Shown: positions 8,218 through 17,215, counted from the first letter of the stretch. The stretch: 54,542 nucleotides of DNA from Deltaproteobacteria bacterium (GCA_021779095.1 JAJYBI010000024.1:1-54542), one strand, 5' to 3'. Numbers and translations: made by a program. Notes: generated by a model not told the origin, from the letters alone.

Positions 8218-9885
8218 ATGTCCTGGAAGATCGTCGAAAAATACCGCGCCCTGCTCGCTGCCGAAGAGGGTGAGATCGCAACCCGCCGCGGCGGCACGCT
8301 GTCGGTCTGCCTTCTCTACCCGAACCGCTACCGGATCGCCATGAGCAACCTGGGGTTCCAGACGGTGTATGCCCAGCTGAACGGCATTCCCGGTATCCAG
8401 TGCGAAAGGGCGTTTCTCCCCGATCCCGAGGATTTCCGGGAGTACGAGAAATCCGGCTCACGCCTCGTGTCGCTGGAGACCCAGCGACCGCTGTGCGATT
8501 TCGACGTGATCGCCTTTTCTGTATCGTTCGAATCCGATTACCTCCATATCCCGCAGCTGTTCCGGTTGTCCGGCATTCCGCCCTATGCCGGCGACCGCGG
8601 CGCAGCCGACCCGCTGGTGCTGGCCGGTGGGGCTGCCCTCTTTCTCAACCCCGAGCCGGTGGCCGCATTCATGGACATCGTCTGCCTCGGGGAATCGGAG
8701 CCGATGCTGCCGGCCCTGGCCAACCTCCTTCTGTCGGACGAGGTGGCCAGCCGGCACGACCTGCTGACAAAGGCGATGCATCTTCCCGGCATCTACGTTC
8801 CCGCATTCTACGAGATTCACTACGAGGGGCCGTCGGTGGTGTCAAGGCGGCCACTGCACGGAGCGCCGGCGGTCGTGACGCGGCAGGTGGCGACGGAGCT
8901 GGACCGCCATCCCACTGGTTCGGTCATCCTTACGCCGGATACGGAGTTCTCCGATCTCTATCTCATCGAGCTGTCCCGCGGTTGCCCGCGTGGCTGCCGG
9001 TTCTGTGCGGCGGGGTTCATCTACGAGCCGTACCGTCAGCGGTCGCTGACGGCGGTAGAGGCGCAGGTGGCCGAAGGGCTCCGTCACCGCGTAAAACTGG
9101 GGCTCGTGGGGGCGGCGGTATCCGATTACCGGGAGATCGGTGCGTTGTGCCGGCATATTCGCGAGGCCGGCGGCACGATCTCGGTGTCGTCGCTGCGGAT
9201 CGACGGCCTCGATGACGAGATGATCCGGGTCTTACGGGAGAGCGGCCACAAGACCGTGGCTCTGGCCCCGGAGGGCGGCTCGCAGCGGATGCGCGACCTT
9301 ATCCGTAAGAATATCTCGGAAGAGCAGATCCTCGCTGCCTGCGACCGGTTGATCGGACACGATATCCTCAACCTGAAGCTGTATTTCATCATCGGACTGC
9401 CGACCGAAACTGCAGACGATCTTGAGGAGATGACAGGGCTCGTGTCGCGCATCCGTGAGCGGGTCGTGGAGGCCGCCCGTAAGAACAAGCGCCTCGGCGA
9501 GGTACTGCTGTCGGTCAATCCGTTCATTCCCAAACCGTTCACGCCATTCCAGTGGTGTGGCATGGAGGCGCTGAAGTCGCTGGAAAAGAAGCTGGCGTAT
9601 CTGCAAAAAGCGGTGCGACGGATGGCCAATGTCCGTCTGCAGGCGGAATCGCCGCGTGACGCGTGGCTGCAGGCTCTGTTGTCGCGTGGGGATCGACGTC
9701 TCGCGGCGTTTCTGGTGCGGGCCGATGAGCTTGGAAGCGTGAAGCAGTCGCTTCGGGAGACAGTACCGGAGGCGGACCTGCTGGTCACGCGCACCATCCC
9801 GCTGTCAGAAACGCTCCCCTGGGATTTTATCGGTGGCGCGAACCGCGAACGTCTCCTTGCCGAGTACCGGAAGTCGGTTGGCTGA
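8218..9885 (+). CDS. Radical SAM protein with B12-binding-like N-terminal domain
   Basis: This protein has 555 residues. The radical SAM cysteine cluster is CPRGCRFC, reading SRGCPRGCRFCAAGFIYEP, near residue 256. The first 200 residues (LYPNRYRIAMSNLGFQTVY onward) resemble the cobalamin-binding-like domain of the MiaB/BchE-type superfamily. It matches what I know as the N-terminal half of a fused uncharacterised radical SAM family (TIGR03960-like), here as a separate gene. The substrate is unknown. The ATG at 8218 fits the start of homology; a frame open further upstream runs through the terminators and is not coding. Confidence 0.82.
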   Translation: MSWKIVEKYRALLAAEEGEIATRRGGTLSVCLLYPNRYRIAMSNLGFQTVYAQLNGIPGIQCERAFLPDPEDFREYEKSGSRLVSLETQRPLCDFDVIAFSVSFESDYLHIPQLFRLSGIPPYAGDRGAADPLVLAGGAALFLNPEPVAAFMDIVCLGESEPMLPALANLLLSDEVASRHDLLTKAMHLPGIYVPAFYEIHYEGPSVVSRRPLHGAPAVVTRQVATELDRHPTGSVILTPDTEFSDLYLIELSRGCPRGCRFCAAGFIYEPYRQRSLTAVEAQVAEGLRHRVKLGLVGAAVSDYREIGALCRHIREAGGTISVSSLRIDGLDDEMIRVLRESGHKTVALAPEGGSQRMRDLIRKNISEEQILAACDRLIGHDILNLKLYFIIGLPTETADDLEEMTGLVSRIRERVVEAARKNKRLGEVLLSVNPFIPKPFTPFQWCGMEALKSLEKKLAYLQKAVRRMANVRLQAESPRDAWLQALLSRGDRRLAAFLVRADELGSVKQSLRETVPEADLLVTRTIPLSETLPWDFIGGANRERLLAEYRKSVG

Positions 9886-10026
9886 AAGTGTATACAACGA
9901 GCGTGAAACCGTACTGTAAACGATTGATTGGCGTGTCTTTGCGCAAAGGGGTATACACGTATACGATGTGGGTAAACGTAAAATAGCTTTACGTGAGAGT
10001 GCGTTTATTTGAAAATGCCGTTATTT

Positions 10027-10056
10027 GACAGATGGTTATATCTGTCTGGTTTTTTT
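10027..10056 (+). terminator. Rho-independent terminator after the radical SAM gene
   Basis: A 7-bp stem pairs GACAGAT (10027-10033) with ATCTGTC (10040-10046). It has a 6-nt loop and is followed by TGG and seven T residues. Confidence 0.75.
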
Positions 10057-10074
10057 ACAGGCCTATTTTTATGC

Positions 10075-10102
10075 TTGACTTCTGAGTGAGGGGGAGTAAT
10101 AT
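10075..10102 (+). promoter_or_regulatory. Sigma-70 promoter of the HipB-like gene
   Basis: TTGACT (10075-10080), a 16-bp spacer, then TAATAT (10097-10102). It lies 29 bp upstream of the start codon of the HTH gene. Confidence 0.65.
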
Positions 10103-10131
10103 TAGCTTCAACTACACTCCAGAGGTGAACC

Positions 10132-10356
10132 ATGGAACAGAAGAATCAGCAGGTGGTCACATCGACCAACGAAATCGGAAGAATCATCCGGAAAAAGCGT
10201 AAAAGCATGGGGATGACCCAGGCGCAGGCCGCCGCCCATGGCGGTGTCGGCGTCCGCTTCCTCTCGGAAGTGGAAAACGGCAAGCTGCGTGCCGAGATCG
10301 GCAAGGTGCTGCAGGTCATGAACAAGCTGGGAATCGAGATCAGTATTTCTGCCTGA
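10132..10356 (+). CDS. Orphan HipB/Y4mF-like helix-turn-helix regulator
   Basis: This 74-residue XRE-type DNA-binding protein has a helix-turn-helix at about residues 13-66. It includes IGRIIRKKRKSMGMTQAQAA and the FLSEVENGK recognition-helix end typical of HipB-like antitoxins. Such proteins normally precede a hipA kinase gene, but here a terminator and then a DedA gene follow, so it has no toxin partner in the window. It has its own promoter and ribosome binding site (AGAGGTG). It may be a solitary regulator or the remnant of a toxin-antitoxin pair. Confidence 0.8.
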   Translation: MEQKNQQVVTSTNEIGRIIRKKRKSMGMTQAQAAAHGGVGVRFLSEVENGKLRAEIGKVLQVMNKLGIEISISA

Positions 10357-10404
10357 CAGGTACTGTCGCCCAGCACGAAATGCATGCAGGTCACACTACA
10401 TGGT

Positions 10405-10437
10405 GAAGGCCCGGTTACGTCCGGGCCTTCTTTTTTT
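10405..10437 (+). terminator. Strong Rho-independent terminator after the HipB-like gene
   Basis: A perfect 10-bp stem pairs GAAGGCCCGG (10405-10414) with CCGGGCCTTC (10421-10430) around a 6-nt loop, with seven T residues after it. Confidence 0.9.
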
Positions 10438-10582
10438 GCGAAGCGTATGTGATGTGCAGGTCTGATGCCGGCAGGCCGCATCTCTCGGGATTGGCCGGAT
10501 GGCAGATGCCGGTTTCACTGGCGTTTTGCACTGAAACCCGTTACTATGCCGCCTGCTGTATGAAACTCCGACGAGGCACTGC

Positions 10583-11203
10583 ATGCTGCACGAAGCGATC
10601 AACTGGCTGCTGAATACCATCCTCACGCTCGGCTATCCCGGCATATTTCTGCTCATGGCGATGGAGAGTTCGATTATTCCGATTCCCAGCGAGCTGGTCA
10701 TGGCGCCCGCAGGGTATTGGGCCGCCGCCGGCGAGATGCACTTGGCGCTCGTTCTCCTGTGCGGCACGCTCGGGAGCCTCGTCGGTGCGTACGTCAACTA
10801 CTTCGTGGCCCATCGTCTGGGCCGGCCGCTCATATTGAAATACGGCAGGTACGTCTGGATTACTGAGGAGAAGTTCGCCAAGGTGGAGACCTACTTCAAG
10901 ACCCACGGCGAGATCTCCATCTTCATCGGCCGGCTGCTGCCGGTAGTGCGCCACCTCATCTCCCTCCCTGCCGGGCTCGCGGGGATGAACCATCTGAAGT
11001 TCTCACTGTACACCGCCGTCGGCGCCGGCGCCTGGTGTACGATCCTGGCGCTTATCGGCTACGTGATCGGCGCGAACCAGGAACTCATCATGCGGTATTC
11101 CCACAAGGCCGTGATCGGTGTCATCATCTTCAGTGCCGTGCTGGTGACGGTCTACGTCCGACAGCACCGCCGGAAGACCCGTTCCGTCGATTCCGCCTCA
11201 TGA
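10583..11203 (+). CDS. DedA-family inner-membrane protein
   Basis: This polytopic protein of 206 residues has the DedA/VTT hallmarks. These are MAMESSIIPIPSELVM with its membrane-embedded acidic residue, the GTLGSLVGAYVNYFVAHRLG segment, and FIGRLLPVVRHLISLPAG with the conserved arginines. DedA proteins are linked to lipid-carrier or phospholipid flipping and to membrane homeostasis; the substrate cannot be told here. It is a single gene between a terminator and a convergent methyltransferase gene, whose stop region it overlaps by six bases. Confidence 0.9.
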   Translation: MLHEAINWLLNTILTLGYPGIFLLMAMESSIIPIPSELVMAPAGYWAAAGEMHLALVLLCGTLGSLVGAYVNYFVAHRLGRPLILKYGRYVWITEEKFAKVETYFKTHGEISIFIGRLLPVVRHLISLPAGLAGMNHLKFSLYTAVGAGAWCTILALIGYVIGANQELIMRYSHKAVIGVIIFSAVLVTVYVRQHRRKTRSVDSAS

Positions 11204-12169
11204 CGGTTTCCTTCCCATCACGATGACCGTATCTTCCCGCATGAACTCCCCGACCTTGGACAGCCCCGCATCCTGCATCCAGTCGACGATCTCGCCGACT
11301 GAGTAGCAGCGCCCCCGTTCCGTATTCACCAGCATGTTCACCGAAAAAAGGGCGCTGGAGAGCGGCGAGGTAAGGCTGTCGTCGATGGGGAACTCCTGGA
11401 CGGCGACCCGTCCGCCGGGGTTCAGGGCCGCCGCTGCCTTCCGCATGATGGCCCGGTTCTCCTCCGGACCGTAGGCATGGAAGAGGTGGCTGATGAACAC
11501 CAGGTCGTAGCCGCTTCCTAGGTCGTCGGCGAGGCAGTCCCCCACGATAAACGTGACGGCGTCGGTACCCGACTCTGCGTTGATCCGGCGGGAGATCTCG
11601 ATGGTCGCCGGCAGGTCGAAGATCGTCGCTTCCTCCACACCCGCCGCCACCATGGCCCGGCTGTAGGTGCCCGGTCCGCCACCCACGTCCAGCGCGCGCC
11701 GGACCCCCTTCATGCCGATCCCCGCAACGACCCCCTTCGCCTTGAGCGATGCCAGGTTGTCCATGCCCCGGATGAACGCCTCGTGGTCGTGCCGCGTCTC
11801 CGCCGGCGTCGGCCGGTTCCCCATGACGATCCCGTCCAGCCTGGACCAGCTGTGCCAGAGCCCGTCAGCGTGGCGCAGGATGTCTCCCATGTAGCGGTCG
11901 GCACCCCGCACGAGGTGGCGGGTCGCCAGGGAACGGTTTACGTATCGCCGGCCGTTCTTCCGCAGGAGGTTCAGCCCGACCAGCGCATCCAGCAGGATCT
12001 CCGTCCCCCGCCGGTCCGCGTTCAGCTTCGCCGCAACCTCCTCGACGGACTGCGGCGCGGTGAGCAGGTCGAAGACCCCCAGGTTGTTCGCGGTAAGCAG
12101 CACCCGCGCCCCCATGAACCCGCTCCAGATCCGCCGTAGTACCATCGTCTCGTCCGTTGCTTTCGACAT
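11198..12169 (-). CDS. SAM-dependent O-methyltransferase-type protein
   Basis: This protein of 323 residues has an N-terminal winged-helix dimerisation domain (LLTANNLGVFDLLTAPQSVEEVAAKL). A class I methyltransferase domain follows, with motif I LDVGGGPGTYSRAM near residue 168 and FDLPATI at the acidic position. The layout is that of the acetylserotonin/hydroxyindole O-methyltransferase-like family (Methyltransf_2), whose bacterial members act on varied small molecules; the substrate here is unknown. It follows pepN by 24 bp with GGGAGGA as ribosome binding site, so the two are probably co-transcribed. Confidence 0.82.
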   Translation of the reverse strand: MSKATDETMVLRRIWSGFMGARVLLTANNLGVFDLLTAPQSVEEVAAKLNADRRGTEILLDALVGLNLLRKNGRRYVNRSLATRHLVRGADRYMGDILRHADGLWHSWSRLDGIVMGNRPTPAETRHDHEAFIRGMDNLASLKAKGVVAGIGMKGVRRALDVGGGPGTYSRAMVAAGVEEATIFDLPATIEISRRINAESGTDAVTFIVGDCLADDLGSGYDLVFISHLFHAYGPEENRAIMRKAAAALNPGGRVAVQEFPIDDSLTSPLSSALFSVNMLVNTERGRCYSVGEIVDWMQDAGLSKVGEFMREDTVIVMGRKPS

Positions 12170-12193
12170 GGAATCCTCCCGATATATGAGTGG

Positions 12194-14833
12194 TCAGGCC
12201 AGGCTCTTCTCCACCACCTCGTAGACGTCCCTCGGCAGGTTCGGAAGCTCCCGGATCAGCTCCAGCTCGGCGCGCATCAGCGCCTGGCGGCCCGGGTCGA
12301 ACCGGCGCCACCGGGTGAACGGGGAGAGGAGCCGGGCCGACACCTGGGGGTTCAGCGGGATCAGCCGCCGCAGCTCTTCCGCCACGAGCCGGTAGCCGCT
12401 GCCGTCGGCCGCGTGGAAGCGGACCTGGTTTCCCTGGCTGAAGGCCCCGATGAGGGAGCGGAACCGGTTCGGATTCGTGAGGGAGAAGGCGGGATGGTCC
12501 AGCAGACGCGCGACCTCCGTCAGTGTCCCCGGGAGGCTGGAGAGCGCCTGCAGGGTGAACCACTTGTCCACGACATTGCGGTCGTTCTGCCATGTTGCGT
12601 AGAACGCCGCCAGGGCGGCGGTACGCTCCGGGCAGCTGCAGGAGACAAGCGGCGTCAGCGCCCCCATGGTGTCGGTCATGTTGTCCGCAGTGTTGAACTG
12701 GTGCATCGCCATGTCGATGGCCTGCTGCTCGTCCAGGGTTACGAGGTAGGCGAGGCAGAGGTTGGCGAGCCGCCGGTGTCCGGCCCGGCCGTCGTCGGTG
12801 CGGTACGGCGCGTCGGTGCGGCATTCGCTGCGTACGGCCAGGAACTCCCCCTGCAGGCAGACCGCCAGGGAGTGGCGGACGAACTGTCGGGCCGCATGGA
12901 TCGCATCCGGGTCCACCACCGGCATCAGCTCCGCCAGGTACGCCTCCGTCGGCAGGGTGAGCGCCTCCGCCTGGAACGCCCGGTCGCTGTTCCGGTCGGT
13001 GAGGAGCGTCTCGAATGCCTTGATATAGCCCGGGTCAAGCCGCAGTTGCCTGCCCGCCTGAACGTCCGCCACGAGACACAGCAGCAGCTGCTGGGAGAGG
13101 CGCTGTCCCGCCTCCCAGCGGCAGAACGGATCGGTCTCGTGGGCCATGAGGAGCGCCAGCTCCTCGGACGTGTAGGGGTAGTCGAGCCGTACCGGTGCCG
13201 AGAAGCCGCGCAAAAGGGCCGGCACCGGCTGCGATCCGATGCCGGTGAAGCGGAAGCTCTCCGACTCCTTCCGGATCTCCAGGGTGCGGGAGACCGGGCC
13301 CGGCGCCGTTTCTCCTTCCAGCGTCAGGGGGAGCGGCTGTCCGTCACGGTCCAGGAGCCCCATGACGAGCGGCAGGTGGAACGGCTCTTTCACCGGCTGG
13401 TCCGGTGTGGCGGGGCATTCCTGGCGGACGGTGAGGGTGAACGTGGCCGCGTCCCGTTCGTAGGCGCCGGAGACCGTCAGGAGCGGCGTCCCCGCCTGGC
13501 TGTACCAGCGGCGGAACTGTCCCATGTCCATCCCCCCCGCATCCGCCATCGCCGTGACGAAGTCGTCCACAGTCGTCGACTGGCCGTCGTGGCGCTCGAA
13601 ATAGAGGTCCATCCCTGCGCGGAACCGCTCCGGTCCCAGGAAGGTCCGGATCATCCGGATCACCTCGGACCCCTTGTTGTAGACGGTCATGGTGTAGAAG
13701 TTGTTGATCTCCATGTAGGCGTCGGGGCGCACCGCATGGGCCATGGGGCCCGCGTCCTCGGCGAACTGGTGGGTGCGCAGGAGCCGCACGTCGGCGATCC
13801 TTTTTACCCCCCGTGATCCCATGTCGGCGGAGAACTCCTGGTCGCGGAAGATGGTGAGACCCTCTTTCAGGGAGAGCTGGAACCAGTCGCGGCAGGTGAT
13901 CCGGTTGCCGGTCCAGTTGTGGAAGTACTCGTGCCCCACCACCTCCTCGATCGCCTGGAAGTCGTCGTCCGTGGCGGTCTCGGGGGAGGCGAGCACGTAG
14001 CGGGAGTTGAAGATGTTGAGCCCCTTGTTCTCCATCGCCCCCATGTTGAAGTCGTCCACCGCCACGATCATGTAGATCTCCAGGTCGTACTCCCGGCCGA
14101 AGGTCTCCTCGTCCCAGCGCATGGCGTGCTGCAGCGAGCGCATGGCGTGGCCGCACCGGTCGCGGTTTTTCTCCTCCACGTAGATCCTGAGCGTGATCTT
14201 ACGGCCGGAAACCGTGGTGAACCGGTCCTCGATGCAGATGAGCTCACCCGCCACCAGGGCGAAGAGGTAGGCGGGCTTCTTGAACGGGTCGTGCCAGACC
14301 GCATAGTGGCGGCCGTCGGACATCTCCCCCGCCTCCACCGGATTGCCGTTGGACAAGAGCACCGGCGCCTCGGCGCGGTCGGCGACGATCGTCGTGGTGA
14401 AGATGGACATGACGTCCGGGCGGTCCGGGAAGTAGGTGATGGAGCGGAACCCTTCCGGCTCGCACTGGGTGCAGTACATGGGGCCGGAGCGGTAGAGCCC
14501 CTCCAGGGCGGTGTTCTCCCGCGGCTTCAGCTCCGTCTCCACCTCCAGGGTGAAGGCGGCCGGCACCTCGGGGATGACGAGCCGTTCCGGTTCCACGGTG
14601 TAGAGAGTGGCGGGCAGTTCCACGCCGTCCAGCTGGATGCCTTTCAGCTCGAAGCTGTGGCCGTCCAGGACCAGCGGCCGGCCGGCAACGTCGCCGTTGG
14701 CGCGGATTGAAAGCTTCGAGGAGACGCGGGTCGTCTTAGCGCCGATCTCGAACTTGAGATCCACCGTATCGACCAGGTAGTCGGGGGGGGTATAGTCCGC
14801 GCGGTGGATGGTGCGGTGCGTGCATGCGGTCAT
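12194..14833 (-). CDS. pepN: Aminopeptidase N (M1 family)
   Basis: This zinc metallopeptidase of 879 residues removes N-terminal residues from peptides in the cytoplasm. The substrate-binding motif is GAMENKGLNIFN. The zinc site is HEYFHNWTGNR followed by the third ligand glutamate in LKEGLT, around residues 290-320. The C-terminal half is the helical domain typical of the E. coli PepN type. The length equals the family norm. Confidence 0.95.
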   Translation of the reverse strand: MTACTHRTIHRADYTPPDYLVDTVDLKFEIGAKTTRVSSKLSIRANGDVAGRPLVLDGHSFELKGIQLDGVELPATLYTVEPERLVIPEVPAAFTLEVETELKPRENTALEGLYRSGPMYCTQCEPEGFRSITYFPDRPDVMSIFTTTIVADRAEAPVLLSNGNPVEAGEMSDGRHYAVWHDPFKKPAYLFALVAGELICIEDRFTTVSGRKITLRIYVEEKNRDRCGHAMRSLQHAMRWDEETFGREYDLEIYMIVAVDDFNMGAMENKGLNIFNSRYVLASPETATDDDFQAIEEVVGHEYFHNWTGNRITCRDWFQLSLKEGLTIFRDQEFSADMGSRGVKRIADVRLLRTHQFAEDAGPMAHAVRPDAYMEINNFYTMTVYNKGSEVIRMIRTFLGPERFRAGMDLYFERHDGQSTTVDDFVTAMADAGGMDMGQFRRWYSQAGTPLLTVSGAYERDAATFTLTVRQECPATPDQPVKEPFHLPLVMGLLDRDGQPLPLTLEGETAPGPVSRTLEIRKESESFRFTGIGSQPVPALLRGFSAPVRLDYPYTSEELALLMAHETDPFCRWEAGQRLSQQLLLCLVADVQAGRQLRLDPGYIKAFETLLTDRNSDRAFQAEALTLPTEAYLAELMPVVDPDAIHAARQFVRHSLAVCLQGEFLAVRSECRTDAPYRTDDGRAGHRRLANLCLAYLVTLDEQQAIDMAMHQFNTADNMTDTMGALTPLVSCSCPERTAALAAFYATWQNDRNVVDKWFTLQALSSLPGTLTEVARLLDHPAFSLTNPNRFRSLIGAFSQGNQVRFHAADGSGYRLVAEELRRLIPLNPQVSARLLSPFTRWRRFDPGRQALMRAELELIRELPNLPRDVYEVVEKSLA

Positions 14834-14921
14834 GGGAGCCTCGGTGGGGTGGATTGGGCGGCACCCGTCGGGCGGGTGCAGGTGAAGATTGTACCATCTG
14901 CGGCGGCGGGGGCAACGGAAA

Positions 14922-14954
14922 ACGTCCCCATCGCGGGGACGTCCTTAAAAACTT
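14922..14954. repeat. Left terminal repeat and hairpin of the RAYT element
   Basis: The hairpin ACGTCCCC/GGGGACGT (14922-14929 and 14935-14942) leads into a 20-bp sequence (14935-14954) ending in CTTAAAAACTT. That 20-bp sequence is repeated inverted at the other end of the transposase (15958-15977) with 18 of 20 bases matching. Confidence 0.75.
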
Positions 14955-14965
14955 AAACAGTGCAG

Positions 14966-15925
14966 CTATTCAATCAGCGTCAGCACTTCCGGGCGCTTCT
15001 CAACAAGATCCCTCCCGCGTCTCGCCGCCACGGTCACTCCGGCCCCCGATATTCCGAGTCTGCGGGCGATATCTGTTCCCCGAAAGCCGGAGAGAACCGC
15101 AAGGTGACAGATAATACTGCGGGCGTTGGCCAGCGGCAGCGATCGGTTTCGTGTCATCAGCTCCGTTTCCGGGATATTGAGCAGCGTCAGCACCTTTCCC
15201 ACGATCTGTTCGAGTGAGCGGGTTCTGGTGGCGGCACCCCCTTCTGATTGCTGGAGAATCTGACCGACGAAATTACCATCCCCCAGAACCCGGCTAACCC
15301 GCAGTTCGCCATCGAGCGGTTCCCCGGTATGCAGCAGGCCGATTCCCACCAGATTGTCCCGGCGTCCCAGGGCAATACCGTCGTTGACGAAGGCACGATA
15401 GCGTCTGACTGCGACAGCCACCGTTTTGCCGAAAAGAGAGAGGGCCTCGGCTGTTCTCTGGCCGGGCAGTTCGGCTCGCCCCATCAGCACGGTATGGCCG
15501 GACCACGGGTAGCTGTCGAGTTCGTCAAGGGTGGCGACCAGGCCGACCCGCAGCGGATTCAGATGAATATAGCGGATCAGTTCGAGCAGGTAGGCATCTT
15601 CATCGCAGACTATCGACTTGTAGCGGTTCTGGAACAGATGGCCGGTGCGGCCATGGCGCAGGTTGAAGGTAACGGCGTAACCGGTCAGGAGGCGCCGCAT
15701 GAACGTTGCCAGCGGGATGTCGGTAGCGCGTAGCAGCAGGTGGAAGTGATTGGACATGAGCGCCCAGGCCAGGCAGTCGGTGCCGGTTGCTTCAAGCAGG
15801 CGGGAAAAGCGGCGGGTGAAATCCAGGCGGTCATCGTCGTCGAGGAAGATGTCGCGTTTTTCAATGCCCCGGACGATGACGTGCTGGAGCAGGTTGGGTA
15901 CGTCGATGCGGGCATGGCGGGGCAT
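14966..15925 (-). CDS. REP-associated tyrosine transposase (RAYT, Y1_Tnp/IS200-like)
   Basis: This protein of 319 residues has the HUH catalytic motif HFH in MSNHFHLLLRA. The putative nucleophile tyrosine is in LLTGYAVTFN, followed by the family block GHLFQNRYKSIVCDEDAYL and RYIHLNPLRVGLV. The C-terminal 90 residues look like a DnaA-C-type helix-turn-helix (GTDIARRLGISGAGVT). RAYTs are single-copy domesticated relatives of IS200/IS605 transposases that process REP palindromes. Matching inverted repeats lie on both sides, so the unit (14922-15977) may still be functional. Confidence 0.9.
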   Translation of the reverse strand: MPRHARIDVPNLLQHVIVRGIEKRDIFLDDDDRLDFTRRFSRLLEATGTDCLAWALMSNHFHLLLRATDIPLATFMRRLLTGYAVTFNLRHGRTGHLFQNRYKSIVCDEDAYLLELIRYIHLNPLRVGLVATLDELDSYPWSGHTVLMGRAELPGQRTAEALSLFGKTVAVAVRRYRAFVNDGIALGRRDNLVGIGLLHTGEPLDGELRVSRVLGDGNFVGQILQQSEGGAATRTRSLEQIVGKVLTLLNIPETELMTRNRSLPLANARSIICHLAVLSGFRGTDIARRLGISGAGVTVAARRGRDLVEKRPEVLTLIE

Positions 15926-15957
15926 GGGGAAATGATAGCCTGGATGGTTAGTTATTC

Positions 15958-15977
15958 AAGTTTTTAAGAATGTCCCC
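15958..15977. repeat. Right terminal repeat of the RAYT element
   Basis: AAGTTTTTAAGAATGTCCCC is the inverted counterpart of 14935-14954. No target-site duplication is seen, as expected for HUH transposases. From here to 16202 I see no gene. Confidence 0.75.
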
Positions 15978-16202
15978 TTTGACTGTCCTTGGGTTTCAAC
16001 GGTGGAAACGGGAGGGACTAACGGGCAGACACCGTTCATCCACCTGATCAGATGCAAGGCCTGACAGGCTTCTAGTGGAGAAGTAGCAACGTTGCTGTCA
16101 AAGACAGAGTGGTGCGATCAAGGCGATGGTGACGATCAGGCGGCGAATCATCGATTTCCCTGACTCCGGCATGCGGTGCCGGTCAGGACAGCGCGCTTGG
16201 AC

Positions 16203-16883
16203 CTACTCCCTCGCCCCCGCCTCTCTGAGCAGCCTGACGACTGCGGCCTTTTTTGCCGCCGTCGCCCACTCCAGGGCAGTCTCGCCCCGCGCATCCCTGG
16301 CGTTCACGTCGGCGTGGTGGGCAATGAGCATCCGGACGATCTCCGCGTGCCCCTTGCCGGCGGCCCAGATCAGCGCTGTCTGACCCAGTTCGTCGCGTGC
16401 ATTCGGGTCGGCGCCATGGTCGAGCAGCGCGCCGACGATGGCTGCATGGCCGTTCAGTGCGGCCTGCATCAGGGCGGTCGTGCCACCGGTCACCTTCGCG
16501 TTCGCGTTCGCCCCGTGTGTCAGCAGGAGGTCGACGAACTCGGTATTGCCGTTGCGGGCCGCCTCCATGAGCGCCGTTCTGCCGTACATGTTCGCGGCAT
16601 TGACGTCCGCCCCCCTGGCGATCAGCGCCCGGGCGATGCCGGCATCGCCCCTGCCCGTTCCGCCCCATGCGGCAGCCATGAGAGGGGTCAATCCCTGCCG
16701 GCCAGCGGCGTTCACATCCGCCCCGGCCTTCAGCTGGGCGTCCACCTTTGCAGCGTCCCCGTCCCATGCCGCCTGGATTAACGGGGTATTGCCCGTCTGC
16801 GGAGCAACGCAGGCCACCGGCAGCACGCAGAGCGCAACCGCGGCAATGCCGAGCAGGGCGTGGTATCGCGCAGAAACGGTCAT
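16203..16883 (-). CDS. Exported ankyrin-repeat protein
   Basis: This protein of 226 residues has an N-terminal hydrophobic signal sequence (residues about 7-24) ending in PVAC. Five to six ankyrin repeats follow, each with the pattern TPLM/TALM-AA--G-----V--LL--GAD-NA, covering residues 32-225. Ankyrin repeats mediate protein contacts; the partner is unknown. The cysteine after the signal suggests a lipoprotein, although proline at the -3 position is not ideal. It stands alone inside the repeat-rich patch. Confidence 0.85.
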   Translation of the reverse strand: MTVSARYHALLGIAAVALCVLPVACVAPQTGNTPLIQAAWDGDAAKVDAQLKAGADVNAAGRQGLTPLMAAAWGGTGRGDAGIARALIARGADVNAANMYGRTALMEAARNGNTEFVDLLLTHGANANAKVTGGTTALMQAALNGHAAIVGALLDHGADPNARDELGQTALIWAAGKGHAEIVRMLIAHHADVNARDARGETALEWATAAKKAAVVRLLREAGARE

Positions 16884-16949
16884 ATTTCCTCCTCACCGGC
16901 GCCCGGCACACAGGCATCTTGGTGGACCTCAAGAGCCGCAGGGGTAACC

Positions 16950-17077
16950 AGGGACATCCCCACTTCAGGCTTAAAAACCGGGGAGTTAACATCCTCTCCG
17001 GGACATATGTAACGTTCTTAAAAACTTAAAAAATCTGCAAAATTAGAGGATTTGGTTAACTTTTTAAGTACGTCCCC
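16950..17077. repeat. Orphan REP-like repeats related to the RAYT termini
   Basis: At least two degenerate units of the form GGGACAT...CTTAAAAAC lie here (16950-16980 and 17000-17027), with an inverted copy AACTTTTTAAGTACGTCCCC at 17058-17077. They match the ends of the RAYT unit 1 kb away but enclose no transposase. Confidence 0.65.
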
Positions 17078-17080
17078 TTG

Positions 17081-17215
17081 TCACCTCCCTTCCTGCAGAA
17101 GAAGGTAGAAGCGGTACCTGTCCTCGTCATCGAAAAAAACCGGATCGCCGGCGTTTCCGCGCAGGATCGCGTGGTAGAAACCGCCTGGAATATGCAGCCG
17201 CTGTTTACGTGCCAT
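17081..17215 (-). pseudogene. Truncated RAYT of a second lineage (5' stub)
   Basis: This 44-residue frame begins MARKQRLHIPGGFYHAILRG and continues NAGDPVFFDDEDRYRFYLLL. It is clearly the N-terminus of a RAYT/Y1 transposase but a different lineage from the one at 14966-15925. It ends before the HUH motif, right where the orphan REP repeat begins at 17077, so the rest was probably lost by a repeat-mediated event. Confidence 0.8.

Noticed and set aside
9886..10131. A c-di-GMP (GEMM) or other riboswitch in the spacers
   Set aside because: I looked for the conserved GEMM core in this and the other spacers upstream of cytochromes and found no convincing match.
12413..13816. A 467-codon plus-strand frame
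   Set aside because: It is antisense to pepN, whose zinc-site motifs are intact; the frame has no domain.
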